The position numbers and the translations under genes were made by a program. From positions 1,984,001 to 2,048,000 of the forward strand of contig JAHBVO010000001.1 of the NCBI GenBank assembly GCA_019637435.1: 64,000 nt of DNA, written 5' to 3'. Every line of letters begins with the position of its first letter. Positions within the stretch are counted from its first letter, which is position 1. The notes beneath the pieces were generated by a model. That model was not told the origin of the DNA and did no database searches. It saw only the letters and a list, made by a program, of their open reading frames with translations. Below are positions 16,246-25,700 of this stretch, one piece after another. The DNA is from Candidatus Obscuribacterales bacterium (lineage in GTDB: Bacteria > Cyanobacteriota > Vampirovibrionia > Obscuribacterales > Obscuribacteraceae).

Positions 16246-17712
16246 ATGTCAGTGCTTTCTAGTAAAACCAAGCTCGAGGAAATTCTCGCTGTTGCTCCTG
16301 AGTGGCAGACGACTCTGGATAGGCTTTCCGGCGAGGCTGTTGCGGCCGGCAAGGATAAAAATATTGCGCCTGTCGAGCTCTTTCAGGGCGTTGGCGCGAA
16401 GGCCATTTACGCGAAACTGTTGACGCTGGGTCCTGGAACCGACAAATTCGTTGGTCTGGTCAAGGATTGCTACTATCAGCCGCTATTCGCCAGAATGCTG
16501 GAGTGTAATCAAAATCTGCGACGCTTTTGGTTCCAGCGCCGTGTGGCTCCCAGCGATCAGAAACACGAAGCTATTTCGATGTCGGTGGAACTGGCTCAGA
16601 AACTGGAACAAGCGTTGTTGAAACAGCTGAAGCTTGGACAGGATGATGGCTTCAAAGTCTTGCTTCCGGCTTATGCCCAACGTTCCGTTCACAACGCAGT
16701 TGTTGACCACGTCCGCAACGAGTGGCAGTGGGAGAAAGACACTCTGCAGGATGTTAATCTCGACCCCGAGCAGATCGATCCGCGTGCCAACGTAGCTGAG
16801 GACCCGAAATACTCTCCGGAGAATCAAGCCCTATCCGGTGAGCAAGTTGGACAGCTTAATCAGCTTCGTCAGAGACTTTCGACGATGTTGAACGACAGGC
16901 GATTCGCTCAAGAACCGCTTATTGTGGTCGATTGTATGTTCGGAATGGGTCTGACCGAGCACTCGAAAGTGGGAACCGAGATGACCATGCGCGAAACCTG
17001 CGACGTCCTTGAAATCAAAGGTGAGACGCAAGCGCGAAAGATCGCTCGCTGTCAGGTTCTTCTCGACAAAGGTCTCGATATGATCCGAGACATGATTCGC
17101 CTGGATATGCCTGGAGTGGCGCAATCCTGGCAGGCTGACATAAACGTCAATTCGGCATCGCGCCGTGAACTCAATCACCATCTTGGTCTGACCGAAGGCG
17201 AAGTCGACAGGCTCATTGCCGGGCGGCAGTATTACAGCATGGACGAGATGGTCGACCGTCGCGTGCTTCAAGCTCACCGTCTGGGCGAAATCGCCGAAAA
17301 GGGCGCTGTGGCAGCGTTTGTACCGGTGGACCTCAATGCGGCGACCAGGCGCGACCTCGTCGACATCCTCGGCTGCGACAAGGATGTGGCGAAGAAGCTG
17401 GTCGATCTGCGACCGTTTTGCAGCATGAACGATATCGTCGAGAAGAAGCTGCTCGATAAAAAGGACCTCGAAAAGCTTGTAAACAATGGTGCCGTACTGA
17501 AAGCTGTTGCAAAGGAAGGCGACCGTTTAAACCTTAACAATGCGGATCAAACCCAACTGAGCGCCCTGGGCTTGACTCAGGACGTTACGGCGCGCTTCCT
17601 CAGAGCCCGTCCATTCCTGACCTGGCACGAGTTAGAGGATTTTCTCTGCATTGATCCAGAGACCTTCCGATCTATCCGGGAAAAATCTTGTTTAACAATT
17701 TCGCCGCACTAA
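16246..17712 (+). CDS. Sigma-like protein with three C-terminal helix-hairpin-helix repeats
   Basis: The 488-residue protein has two parts. Residues about 50-285 are helical and resemble a very divergent sigma-70 family protein: a LNQLRQRLSTMLND segment, then a region-4-like helix-turn-helix (MRETCDVLEIKGETQARKIA). Residues about 298-475 hold three helix-hairpin-helix DNA-binding repeats of ComEA type, starting INVNSASRRELNHHLGL, VDLNAATRRDLVDILGC and LNLNNADQTQLSALGL. This points to a DNA- or transcription-linked role, but the sigma resemblance is weak and needs profile searching. A DUF1822-like gene follows 73 bases later on the same strand, and a candidate operator lies upstream. Confidence 0.65.
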   Translation: MSVLSSKTKLEEILAVAPEWQTTLDRLSGEAVAAGKDKNIAPVELFQGVGAKAIYAKLLTLGPGTDKFVGLVKDCYYQPLFARMLECNQNLRRFWFQRRVAPSDQKHEAISMSVELAQKLEQALLKQLKLGQDDGFKVLLPAYAQRSVHNAVVDHVRNEWQWEKDTLQDVNLDPEQIDPRANVAEDPKYSPENQALSGEQVGQLNQLRQRLSTMLNDRRFAQEPLIVVDCMFGMGLTEHSKVGTEMTMRETCDVLEIKGETQARKIARCQVLLDKGLDMIRDMIRLDMPGVAQSWQADINVNSASRRELNHHLGLTEGEVDRLIAGRQYYSMDEMVDRRVLQAHRLGEIAEKGAVAAFVPVDLNAATRRDLVDILGCDKDVAKKLVDLRPFCSMNDIVEKKLLDKKDLEKLVNNGAVLKAVAKEGDRLNLNNADQTQLSALGLTQDVTARFLRARPFLTWHELEDFLCIDPETFRSIREKSCLTISPH

Positions 17713-17785
17713 TTTTCCAGACTATTCAGTAGACAGTCATGTAAAACGACTGGAAAGCCCACCGGCATTAGAAAAGGTGAGAGTC

Positions 17786-18997
17786 ATGAGTAATCGAGTT
17801 GAATTTAGCCCTGAGATAGTCAGACTGGCTCAGGCGCGAGCCCAGGAAAGTGGCTCGAATCTGGCTAATGAACTTGCCAGATTAGCCGTTGAAGAGGTCA
17901 TCATGAATGCTGACCCCGAACTCGACCTGGTTATCGAGTCTGAAAACGCGTTGAGCTCCATCGACTCCGTTGTCGCCGCCGTTGGTGCTAACGATGTGGT
18001 GGTGAACGGTCGCCATATAGATGTACGTGCCATCGATGAAGATGGATATGTGGAAGTGTCTAAGGCTCTTGTTGGAACACCGGCACTATCATCGGGAACG
18101 CTTGTAGTTGCACTCGACGGTCGCACGGGCGCGAAGGTGGTAGCACATGTTAAAGCCGGAAGCTGGTTGAATGCCGAACAGGGTACCAGCGATACCGAGC
18201 CGGTCCGAGTGGATGTCGAGCAAGCCGATGATTTCGATGCGGTTGCCACCATAAGTGGTATCTGTCAGCGCGTACATATTCCGCTCGATAAAACTAAGCT
18301 CCCGGAGACAAGCGACCTCGAGAAATTTCTCAATCAACCGAATTCGATGATTTTGGCGCGACAAAAGCAGATGGTCACCGCGCTTTGTGCAAAGAGTGAA
18401 CTGAGAGACATCGCCCGCGAAATAAAGGTCGACCTCTCTCGTGGCGTCGTGAACCGGATGCTGCGCGCAGAATCAACCTGGAATCGTCGCACTGAAGAAG
18501 TGGTCGACAAATTGGCTCCGAAGTTCAAATCTCTGACTCGCGAAGAGTTGAAAAAGCATGTCACCATGACAGGCGAAGAATTGGGCGGTCAGCCTGAAGC
18601 ACCGGCATTTAGAAAAGCACTTCTGAAACGCGTCTCGGCCGACGAGCTCTCGGTTCGCCTTGGCGGAACAGCAGCCAGTAAGGTACGAAGCTTGTACGAA
18701 CAAATCATCAGCGGGAAATCTGCAAGCGAGGCAGTTAAGTCGATTATTAAAAACAATGTCGCTGTTGACCTGGCTTCGGCAATTAAAGCCAAGCGTGGCA
18801 AAGTCGAAGGCTTCTTCGCCGCAACGGCGGAGGAAATCGGAGCGGCATTCCAACAACTCGCGTTGCAACCGGCTTATGCGACCCACAGCAGTAAAGATGA
18901 AGGCATCGATTCAATCAACGAAGCACTCGTATTGCTCGAAGCCGGTGATGTCGCCGAAAGCGTCAGAGCTATGGAAAATGAGCTGATCGAGAGCTAA
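17786..18997 (+). CDS. Conserved protein of unknown function, DUF1822-like
   Basis: The 403-residue soluble protein starts at ATG 17786, just after GGTGAG; the GTG at 17777 lies within that site. The first 140 residues (FSPEIVRLAQARAQESG, then IDVRAIDEDGYVEVSKAL, then SSGTLVVALDGRTGAKVVAHV) resemble the layout of the cyanobacterial DUF1822 family, which is often encoded beside sigma-like genes. That is a remembered resemblance, not a search result. The remaining 260 residues are helical and charged, with no known motif. Its placement after the sigma-like gene suggests a shared function. Confidence 0.55.
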   Translation: MSNRVEFSPEIVRLAQARAQESGSNLANELARLAVEEVIMNADPELDLVIESENALSSIDSVVAAVGANDVVVNGRHIDVRAIDEDGYVEVSKALVGTPALSSGTLVVALDGRTGAKVVAHVKAGSWLNAEQGTSDTEPVRVDVEQADDFDAVATISGICQRVHIPLDKTKLPETSDLEKFLNQPNSMILARQKQMVTALCAKSELRDIAREIKVDLSRGVVNRMLRAESTWNRRTEEVVDKLAPKFKSLTREELKKHVTMTGEELGGQPEAPAFRKALLKRVSADELSVRLGGTAASKVRSLYEQIISGKSASEAVKSIIKNNVAVDLASAIKAKRGKVEGFFAATAEEIGAAFQQLALQPAYATHSSKDEGIDSINEALVLLEAGDVAESVRAMENELIES

Positions 18998-19399
18998 AGG
19001 TCAGGTTAGTCCGAGAGCTGAAGGGCGTAGTACCACATGTGGTGCTACGCCCGAATCCTCCTGGCTGTTTGCGATGGTTGACGCCGGAAAACCTAGAAGG
19101 AACGAATCCATCGAATTCCCCTTTCCGCCGAGCGACGCTCGTGGTTCGTGCAGACTGTCCGCAGGAAGTGTCTCTTCGCGATGGACTCGTGATCGAAATC
19201 GGTTTCAAGCTATATCCGTGCACGGCTTTGCCAAGTGGGTTATCCTTAACTGTGCGGGGCTGACGCGGTGCGTTGCCATTAAGTGGCAATCGGAGCAAAT
19301 TCCTGCTTCAATAGCCTTAACCGCTTGCTGGGAGAAATATCGCGCTCTCTTGCCGGTTGCGAAGAGTGAATCGCTGAGTTTGGAGAAGAAAGGAATCAT
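18998..19399. other. 402-base intergenic region
   Basis: This holds the hairpin at 19023-19052 near its left end and the ribosome site of the TldD-like gene (AAGAAAGGA) at its right end. Short frames in it overlap one another on both strands and have no ribosome sites, so I call no gene here. Confidence 0.5.
19023..19052. terminator. Long hairpin after the DUF1822-like gene
   Basis: GGGCGTAGTACCAC (19023-19036) pairs with GTGGTGCTACGCCC (19039-19052) over 14 bp with one G-T wobble and a 2-base loop, 26 bases past the stop. No T-tract follows, so this is either a non-canonical terminator or an mRNA end protector. Confidence 0.55.
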
Positions 19400-21193
19400 A
19401 TGAAATCAACGACCTTGAGTCGGGTCCTTTGCAGTCTTATCGTTTTGTTGTCAGGTATCTCTCTCCCCTCACAGGGTGCCGCCTCTGAGTCCGGTCAGAA
19501 ATCCGAGTCCAGCCAAAAAACTGACGGTCAGAAAAATGAATCCGCTCAGAAGGTTGTGCTTGACTCCATGCACAAAGAATTGGATCGCTCTTTTGAGAAG
19601 CTCAAGAAAGCTGGCGATGCTCCGGTTTATTACCTCGGCTACCGGCTCTACGATGTCGATTCGCTTTATATTTCAGGCGAGTATGGTGCACTCACTCGCA
19701 ACGTCGTGCCTGACCATGACCGCATCCTGAACGTCGATCTTCGGGTCGGCTCTCCGAAAATCGATAATACGCACCGCTCCCGTGATTCGGACGCATTTAG
19801 CGTCGTTAGAAGTTCAGCCGGCTCGTCGCGACTGTTTGTTCCACTCGAGAATAACGAACTTGCCCTTCGTCAGGCAATCTGGTTAGAAACCGACGACGCT
19901 TTTAAACAAGCTCAACAACAGTTTGCTCGCGTTCAAGCGGGAAAGGAAGTCAACGTTACTGAGGAGGACAGCTCGGACGATTTCTCCACGGAGACTGCGC
20001 AAAAATTTACGGTTGAACCCAAAGCTTTCGATGTCGATCAAGAGAAGTGGAAGGCTATTGTCAAGCGGCTGTCGGCGATCTACAAAAATTACCCTGAGAT
20101 TTACGATTCGTCAGTCATCTTCACTGCAAAACTGACCAAGCGCTACCTGGTAAATAACGAAGGTTCGGAGATTGCTGACTCCCGAACAGATTATCGCCTC
20201 TACACAATGGCTCAGGCCAGGGCAGAGGACGGTATGGACATGTGGCTTTATGACGATGTGGCTGCTGTCAAACTTGATGAGATGCCTTCAGAAGAAGAGC
20301 TCACAAAGCTCATCAACGGCGTCGCGGATAATCTGGTAAAGCTAAGCAAGGCGCCGAAGGCCGATCCCTATGTCGGTCCTGCCATCCTGCGCAGCAAAGC
20401 TGCCGGAGTGTTCTTCCACGAAGTTTTCGGTCACCGAATGGAAGGTCACAGGCAAAAGGATGAGAAAGAGGGCCGCACATTCACGAAACAAATGAATCAC
20501 GAGGTTATGCCGGAGTTCATCAGCGTTCTCGACGATCCGACTCTGAAAACGCTCGGCAATATCCATCTCAATGGTTTCTACGAATATGATGACGAAGGTG
20601 TTCCAGCGCAGAAAGTCACGCTCGTTGATAAGGGTGTGCTCAAATCATTTTTGATGTCGCGTTCGCCGGTCGAAGGCTTCCCAAACTCAAACGGCCACGG
20701 ACGTTGCGATCCAAAATACAATCCGGTCGCTCGCATGGGCAATTTGATGGTTAAGTCTGAGAAAACCGTTCCATATGAAGACCTCCGCCAGATGCTCATC
20801 GACGAGTTGAAAAAACAGAAGAAGAGCTACGGGCTGGTATTCGATGATATCGCCGGTGGTTTCACGACAACGTCCACCCGCGCAGGTCAGATGTATAGCC
20901 TGCAGCCCTTAATCGTGACCAAAGTATTTGCGGATGGCAGACCGGATCAGCTTGTCCGCGGAGTTAAAATTGTCGGGACGCCACTCACGGCTCTCGAGAA
21001 AATAATTTGCGCCGCCGACGATGATGGAACGTTTAACGGCATCTGCGGCGCTGAGTCTGGTAGCGTTCCTGTTTCAGCCTCGTCGCCCAGCCTTCTGGTC
21101 GGGGCGATTGAGGTAGAACTGAAAGAGAAACGCGCGGACAAGCCCCCAATTCTTCCTCCTCCGTTGTTCGATAAGTCGGAGGACAAGAAGTGA
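19400..21193 (+). CDS. Secreted TldD-like metalloprotease
   Basis: The 597-residue protein starts at ATG 19400 with AAAGGA at 5 bases. An N-terminal signal peptide (VLCSLIVLLSGISLPSQGAAS) is followed by a Gln/Ser/Lys-rich linker and the TldD/PmbA fold. The zinc-protease motif is intact: H340-E341-VFG-H345 in FFHEVFGHRMEGH, equivalent to the HExxxH of TldD. Later TldD-like segments are FYEYDDEGVPAQKVTLVDKG and FPNSNGHGR. TldD-TldE pairs are normally cytoplasmic heterodimers that clip unfolded peptides or mature ribosomal peptides, so a signal peptide is unusual. The next gene overlaps its stop and encodes the matching partner. Confidence 0.85.
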   Translation: MKSTTLSRVLCSLIVLLSGISLPSQGAASESGQKSESSQKTDGQKNESAQKVVLDSMHKELDRSFEKLKKAGDAPVYYLGYRLYDVDSLYISGEYGALTRNVVPDHDRILNVDLRVGSPKIDNTHRSRDSDAFSVVRSSAGSSRLFVPLENNELALRQAIWLETDDAFKQAQQQFARVQAGKEVNVTEEDSSDDFSTETAQKFTVEPKAFDVDQEKWKAIVKRLSAIYKNYPEIYDSSVIFTAKLTKRYLVNNEGSEIADSRTDYRLYTMAQARAEDGMDMWLYDDVAAVKLDEMPSEEELTKLINGVADNLVKLSKAPKADPYVGPAILRSKAAGVFFHEVFGHRMEGHRQKDEKEGRTFTKQMNHEVMPEFISVLDDPTLKTLGNIHLNGFYEYDDEGVPAQKVTLVDKGVLKSFLMSRSPVEGFPNSNGHGRCDPKYNPVARMGNLMVKSEKTVPYEDLRQMLIDELKKQKKSYGLVFDDIAGGFTTTSTRAGQMYSLQPLIVTKVFADGRPDQLVRGVKIVGTPLTALEKIICAADDDGTFNGICGAESGSVPVSASSPSLLVGAIEVELKEKRADKPPILPPPLFDKSEDKK

Positions 21194-23145
21194 TGCTTAA
21201 ATTCAAACTGTTGATGAGCGATAAAAAGTTTCAATTAAATTCCAAGGAGACAGGCTTGTCTGAACTTACTTCGAAACCTCAAAGCGCATTGAAGTCTTCT
21301 TTTGCACTTATGCTTGTTGCCGCAGTGGCGTTTTCCACCTGCGTTACGCCAGCGTTCGCAAAGGATAAAACTAAGAAGAAAGATGCGGCTGAGTCTGCCA
21401 TCGCCCGTGATACCGTCGATAACAAGCCGAAGATTTTAAAAGAGGAAAACGGCAAAATATATTTGTCGAAGAACGAGAACGACGTTCTCTTCGACGCGCT
21501 TACAGACGAGATGAAGCGATCCGCTGAGAGGTTGAAACTGGGTACGCATGGATTGCCGTACTTCGTTCAATACAAAGTTCTTGAAACCGAGATGCTCTAT
21601 TTGAGCGCCAGTTGCGGCGCACTCACTTCTGAGAACAACACCCATTACAGACGACTTTACACTGATATTCGGGTTGGCGACTACGATCTCGACAGCTCGA
21701 AAGATTCTGGCTCAATGAGTTCGCTGTTTGGTCGACTCTCAGGCAGCGGTAAAGAACTTCCGGTTGAAGATGATTACGAAGCATTGCGGCATGAAATATG
21801 GCTCGCCAGCGATAGCAACTACAAAGATGCTATCGAGGGTTACGAGGATAAGAAGGCCCGTTTGAGAGCGAAACCGGAAACGGATCGTCTCGGTGATATG
21901 ACAAAGGAAACGCCTGTCGTTTTCATCAAACCGGCGTTAAAGCTCAAAGTTGATGAGGACAAGTGGAAGAAAGTCACCAAAGATCTGTCATCGATTTTCC
22001 TGAAATATCCGGAGATTGATAATGCCGTAGTTCACTTCAGCTCCCAGGTTTCCAACGCCTGGCTCGTTAACAATGAAGGTTTTAAACATAGAGACGGGCA
22101 CGTGCAAACGCTTTTGTCGGTGCTCGCGAAAATCCGGAGCAAAGACGGGCAGACTTATGCGGACGTTGAAATCGTAGCGGCTGAGAGACCCGATGAGATG
22201 CCCGATTATGCGGCTCTGGAAGCGCGTGTCGATAAGCTCGTTAAGCGGTTGAGACGCACAGCAGAAGCGCCTCTCGTCACTAATTACACTGGACCGATGT
22301 TGTTTGAGCCCGAAGCCTCTTCGTCTCTGATGCACTCGGCTCTGACGAAACTGCTTGGTGGCGCACATGATGTCAGCGGGAGCAGCTGGGGCGGCGACCA
22401 TCCTCTCAAAAACAAGCTCGGGCAGCGAGTCGGCGCCCGGATTATTACCGTAGTTGACGATCCATATGCGACTGAGTTTAAAGGGAAGAAGCTGTTTGGG
22501 AACTATGAAGTTGATGACGACGGCGTACCCGCTGAGAAACTGACCCTGGTCGAAAAGGGCGTGTTAAAGACGCTCTGTGCCAGTCGCAAGCCGACGCGCG
22601 GCGTGGCGAAGAGCAACGGTCACTCAGGTGATGGCACTGGCACCGTGAGTATTTTGTTCGTGTCGACGGAACCGTCGATGAATCCGAAACAGATGAAGAA
22701 GAAGCTCATCGAGCTTGGAAAGGAACAGGGGTATGACGATGTGTACATCGTTCGTTCCGTCGCTCGGCTGCCCACCTGGATGTTGAGCCTTGGTTCAACT
22801 CTCTCCAGTATCTTTTCAAGCTTCGGTGGCGGTTTGTCGCTTTACCCAACCGAGATCTACCGAGTGTCTGTGAAAAACGGGAAAGAGGAGCTCGTTCGTG
22901 GAGCAACTGTTAGCGTCCAACCTGACGATGTTTTGCGCGAGCTGGTTGCTGGTGGTTCCGACGTGACAGCATCGCTAGTCGCTCAAGGACCGACTTCCGC
23001 CACCAGCATCGTCACTCCTTCAATCATTTTGCGTGACGTAGACATCAAGGAGCCGTCCAAAGCGTCTGAGAAATTGCCGGTTGTTCCCAGTCCGGTGAAG
23101 GAACAGCAGCAAGAAGTGAAGGAAGATGTCAAATCAGTGGAATAA
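21193..23145 (+). CDS. Secreted TldE/PmbA-like partner lacking the metal site
   Basis: The 650-residue protein is a paralogue of the upstream TldD-like protein (NYEVDDDGVPAEKLTLVEKG matches FYEYDDEGVPAQKVTLVDKG). Where the partner has HEVFGH, this one has LMHSALTKLLGG, so the HExxxH motif is missing, as in TldE subunits. A signal peptide follows a short charged lead-in (FALMLVAAVAFSTCVTPAFA). GGAGG at 21178-21182 serves either ATG 21193 or GTG 21190; both overlap the partner's stop codon, which indicates translational coupling. The pair probably forms a TldD-TldE heterodimer outside the cytoplasm. A Glu/Lys-rich tail closes the protein. Confidence 0.82.
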   Translation: MLKFKLLMSDKKFQLNSKETGLSELTSKPQSALKSSFALMLVAAVAFSTCVTPAFAKDKTKKKDAAESAIARDTVDNKPKILKEENGKIYLSKNENDVLFDALTDEMKRSAERLKLGTHGLPYFVQYKVLETEMLYLSASCGALTSENNTHYRRLYTDIRVGDYDLDSSKDSGSMSSLFGRLSGSGKELPVEDDYEALRHEIWLASDSNYKDAIEGYEDKKARLRAKPETDRLGDMTKETPVVFIKPALKLKVDEDKWKKVTKDLSSIFLKYPEIDNAVVHFSSQVSNAWLVNNEGFKHRDGHVQTLLSVLAKIRSKDGQTYADVEIVAAERPDEMPDYAALEARVDKLVKRLRRTAEAPLVTNYTGPMLFEPEASSSLMHSALTKLLGGAHDVSGSSWGGDHPLKNKLGQRVGARIITVVDDPYATEFKGKKLFGNYEVDDDGVPAEKLTLVEKGVLKTLCASRKPTRGVAKSNGHSGDGTGTVSILFVSTEPSMNPKQMKKKLIELGKEQGYDDVYIVRSVARLPTWMLSLGSTLSSIFSSFGGGLSLYPTEIYRVSVKNGKEELVRGATVSVQPDDVLRELVAGGSDVTASLVAQGPTSATSIVTPSIILRDVDIKEPSKASEKLPVVPSPVKEQQQEVKEDVKSVE

Positions 23146-23274
23146 CCATTGAAGGTTGATGCGACCCGTCGGGTCACTCAGGCAGATACGCTGATAATCG
23201 GAGGATAACGTCGAACCGGTCGATATTAAGCCGTTTGCGGTTTTTTGACAGGTTCAATACTGTAAAATCGCGGT

Positions 23275-24030
23275 ATGGTAAGCGAAACGCCTGTTTCTTA
23301 CATTCAGTGCCCCTCCTGTCTCAGACGCAATCACGCTGAGATGCATTTTTGCATCTATTGCGGTGCAGGCGTCACTCCTGAGGCTGAAAGAAAGCGCACC
23401 CAGAACCCCCTGAGCTGGAGGAGCTGCATCCGCTGTGGTCAGACTGATGAGCTAAACCAGAATTTCTGTATCTTCTGCAGCGGAAAGATTGTCGTACCAG
23501 GCGAAGCACCAGCGGACACGAACGCTTATCGCAAATTTAGCTGGGAGTTGGAACAGATCGATGCAGCCAAGGTCATGGACCAGGCAGAGCCTAAGGTTTC
23601 AAGACCATCTCCGGTCGCAAAGCTGAAACCCAAGCGCAAACAAAAGAACAGCAAGGCTATCCTGCTCACGGTTTTGCTCGGTGCGATGGGCGTGATGACT
23701 GGAGCCGCATTTGCGTTCCTGGTCGGACAGGCTGGGTTGGAGCGCATCGTATTACAGTCGACGTCATGGCAAAACAAGCATCTGGTCGTCTACACGAACG
23801 TTCCATACGCGACGCTCATGATCGAAGACAGCAAAAAGCAAGTCTATACCCTCACCCAGACTGGAGCCGACGGCGCCCTGACCATTGCTGAGATGCCCCC
23901 AGGGCAGTACACGCTTTACGTGGGAGCGCAGGGTCACTCGGGCGTGAAGACGTCTTTCCCGATTCAGGAGCACAGAACGACGGTTTTGGGTTTCCCCAGC
24001 CGAATCGATTTGCCCAAGAAGGCGCGATAA
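23275..24030 (+). CDS. Membrane protein with two zinc ribbons and a PEGA-like domain
   Basis: The 251-residue protein starts with two four-cysteine zinc ribbons (CPSC...FCIYC and CIRC...FCIFC, residues 12-66). A basic linker (KLKPKRKQKNSK) leads to one transmembrane helix (about 127-150). The C-terminal 90 residues have the PEGA-like beta pattern VVYTNVPYATLMIED and MPPGQYTLYVGAQGHS. The ribbons should be cytoplasmic and the PEGA-like domain outside. The next gene is a zinc-ribbon Ser/Thr kinase 96 bases downstream on the same strand, so a signalling link is likely. No enzyme motif is present. Confidence 0.7.
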   Translation: MVSETPVSYIQCPSCLRRNHAEMHFCIYCGAGVTPEAERKRTQNPLSWRSCIRCGQTDELNQNFCIFCSGKIVVPGEAPADTNAYRKFSWELEQIDAAKVMDQAEPKVSRPSPVAKLKPKRKQKNSKAILLTVLLGAMGVMTGAAFAFLVGQAGLERIVLQSTSWQNKHLVVYTNVPYATLMIEDSKKQVYTLTQTGADGALTIAEMPPGQYTLYVGAQGHSGVKTSFPIQEHRTTVLGFPSRIDLPKKAR

Positions 24031-24126
24031 ACTATCGATTGTGACAGCCGGCTTTCGTTCCGGTTGACGCAATATTGAAGTGGGAATACGGAATCTGTAT
24101 ACTTTTCGGGTATTTGAGCGGGTGTT

Positions 24127-25545
24127 ATGACAGCAGGTGAAGCTACAAAGACATGCCCATCGTGCGGGAAACATTCTCCCCACGACGCACGCTTTTGTGG
24201 ATTCGACGGCACGCTACTGGACCAGCCGCAGAATACCCAGGGTCCAGAAAAGGTCTGTCCCAAGTGTCAGCGAGTCTACCCTCCGTACGCAGTTTTCTGC
24301 CCGATTGAAGGCTCTGCCCTCAATACGTCGACCGCCTCTCCGCAGGCTAATAAACCCCACATTCAGGTCGCAGCTGATGGGAAACCGTATTTGCAGTCCG
24401 CTCCTCTGGGCAAGGACAAGGATGTAGATTTCGACCGGCACGACACCGCCCTCATGGATGGTGTGGGCTTCGGACAGTCGCTGCACGATGGCGATGCCGC
24501 TATTAATCCCAATTTGAATCCGCAAAACCCAAACGCCTCTCACGTCAATTTGCAGGCACAAAATCCAAACGCCTCGCAATCGCAACTGCCGGCTCAGCAA
24601 CCACCGCAACAACAGCAACCTGCGCAGCCGCCTGCTGACCCCTACAACGAAGCACTTGTCGCTACCGGTGGCTACACAACCAGTCTCATCGGCAAAACGA
24701 TCGACAACAAATATCTCATCCAATCGATGCTTGGTGAGGGCGGCATGGCGGTCGTTTACAAAGCGCACCATACGATCATGGAACGCACCGTCGTGATCAA
24801 AGTAATGCACGGTTGGTTGCTGTCCAATGAGAAGTCGATTGAGCGCTTCCAGCGCGAATGCAAGGTCACAGCTAAACTCAGCCATCCAAATATTGTCACC
24901 GTATTTGATGTCGGAACCCTTGGCGGTAAGGCACCATATCTGGTGATGGAGTTTATCAAAGGTGAGGCTCTGGCAGACAAAATTCATCGACAGGGCGCTT
25001 TGCCTTTTACCACCACCGCGAACATTATTATTCAAATGTGCCGTGGTCTACAGGAAGCACACAACTTTGGTGTAATTCACCGCGACCTGAAGCCGGATAA
25101 TGTTTTACTTCAAGACAAATCGGACAGACCCGATTGGGTGAAGATCGTGGACTTCGGAATTTCGCACATCGTTCATGAAAGCGGAAAACGGCTCACCAAG
25201 ACCGGCCGCATGGTTGGAACTCCGGAATATATTGCGCCCGAGCAATTGAAGGACCGACCGATGGACATTAGAACAGACCTCTATGCTCTAGGCATCATGA
25301 TCTACGAGATGCTGACCGGTCACGTACCATTCGAAGGTGACAGCGCCGAGGCTATTCTGATGAAACATCTCATGGACGATCCTCCGCCTATGAGCAAGTA
25401 TAAGCCTGAGTTCAAAGACGGCACTCCTTTCGATCACATTGTGATGAAGTTGCTGAATAAAGAACCCGATTTGCGTTATCAAACAGCTACAGAACTTCGC
25501 CTGGATGTAGAGCAGGCGCAGTCGCAAATTCTGTTTAAGCGTTAG
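24127..25545 (+). CDS. Hanks-type Ser/Thr protein kinase with N-terminal zinc ribbons
   Basis: The 472-residue protein begins with two Cys3-type ribbon-like motifs (CPSC...FCGFDG and CPKC...FCPIEG, residues 10-60). A low-complexity Gln/Pro/Asn linker includes two copies of QNPNAS. The kinase domain spans about 196-465 with all key parts: glycine loop GEGGMA (203-208), K225, catalytic D320 in HRDLKPDN, D342 of DFG and the activation-loop end GTPEYIAPE. No transmembrane helix is seen, unlike PknB-type receptors. The membrane zinc-ribbon/PEGA gene precedes it and a secreted TPR-CHAT protein follows, a plausible signalling neighbourhood. Confidence 0.93.
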   Translation: MTAGEATKTCPSCGKHSPHDARFCGFDGTLLDQPQNTQGPEKVCPKCQRVYPPYAVFCPIEGSALNTSTASPQANKPHIQVAADGKPYLQSAPLGKDKDVDFDRHDTALMDGVGFGQSLHDGDAAINPNLNPQNPNASHVNLQAQNPNASQSQLPAQQPPQQQQPAQPPADPYNEALVATGGYTTSLIGKTIDNKYLIQSMLGEGGMAVVYKAHHTIMERTVVIKVMHGWLLSNEKSIERFQRECKVTAKLSHPNIVTVFDVGTLGGKAPYLVMEFIKGEALADKIHRQGALPFTTTANIIIQMCRGLQEAHNFGVIHRDLKPDNVLLQDKSDRPDWVKIVDFGISHIVHESGKRLTKTGRMVGTPEYIAPEQLKDRPMDIRTDLYALGIMIYEMLTGHVPFEGDSAEAILMKHLMDDPPPMSKYKPEFKDGTPFDHIVMKLLNKEPDLRYQTATELRLDVEQAQSQILFKR

Positions 25546-25578
25546 ACGCTGTCCGGGCACGCAGTGGAACGCTGGTGG

Positions 25579-25594
25579 CTGTTTAGTTAAACAG
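25579..25594. terminator. Short palindromic hairpin after the kinase gene
   Basis: CTGTTTAGTTAAACAG forms a 7-bp stem with a 2-base loop, 33 bases past the kinase stop. It is AT-rich and weak, and could be a terminator or an operator for the TPR-CHAT gene. Confidence 0.35.
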
Positions 25595-25700
25595 TGATAC
25601 TGATCTTTCTATTTAATAGATCGTACAATGTATGTCCTGTAGGCGGTCACATCATTCGCGTGTGGCTGACAGCTGAGACGATGCAGATGAGGATATCGAC

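Noticed and set aside
19023..19052. Possible tRNA-like hairpin
   Set aside because: It is a single stem without D- and T-arms or a CCA context; a terminator or mRNA end is simpler.
19039..19403. Two plus-strand frames before the TldD-like gene
   Set aside because: They overlap each other in different frames and have no ribosome sites.
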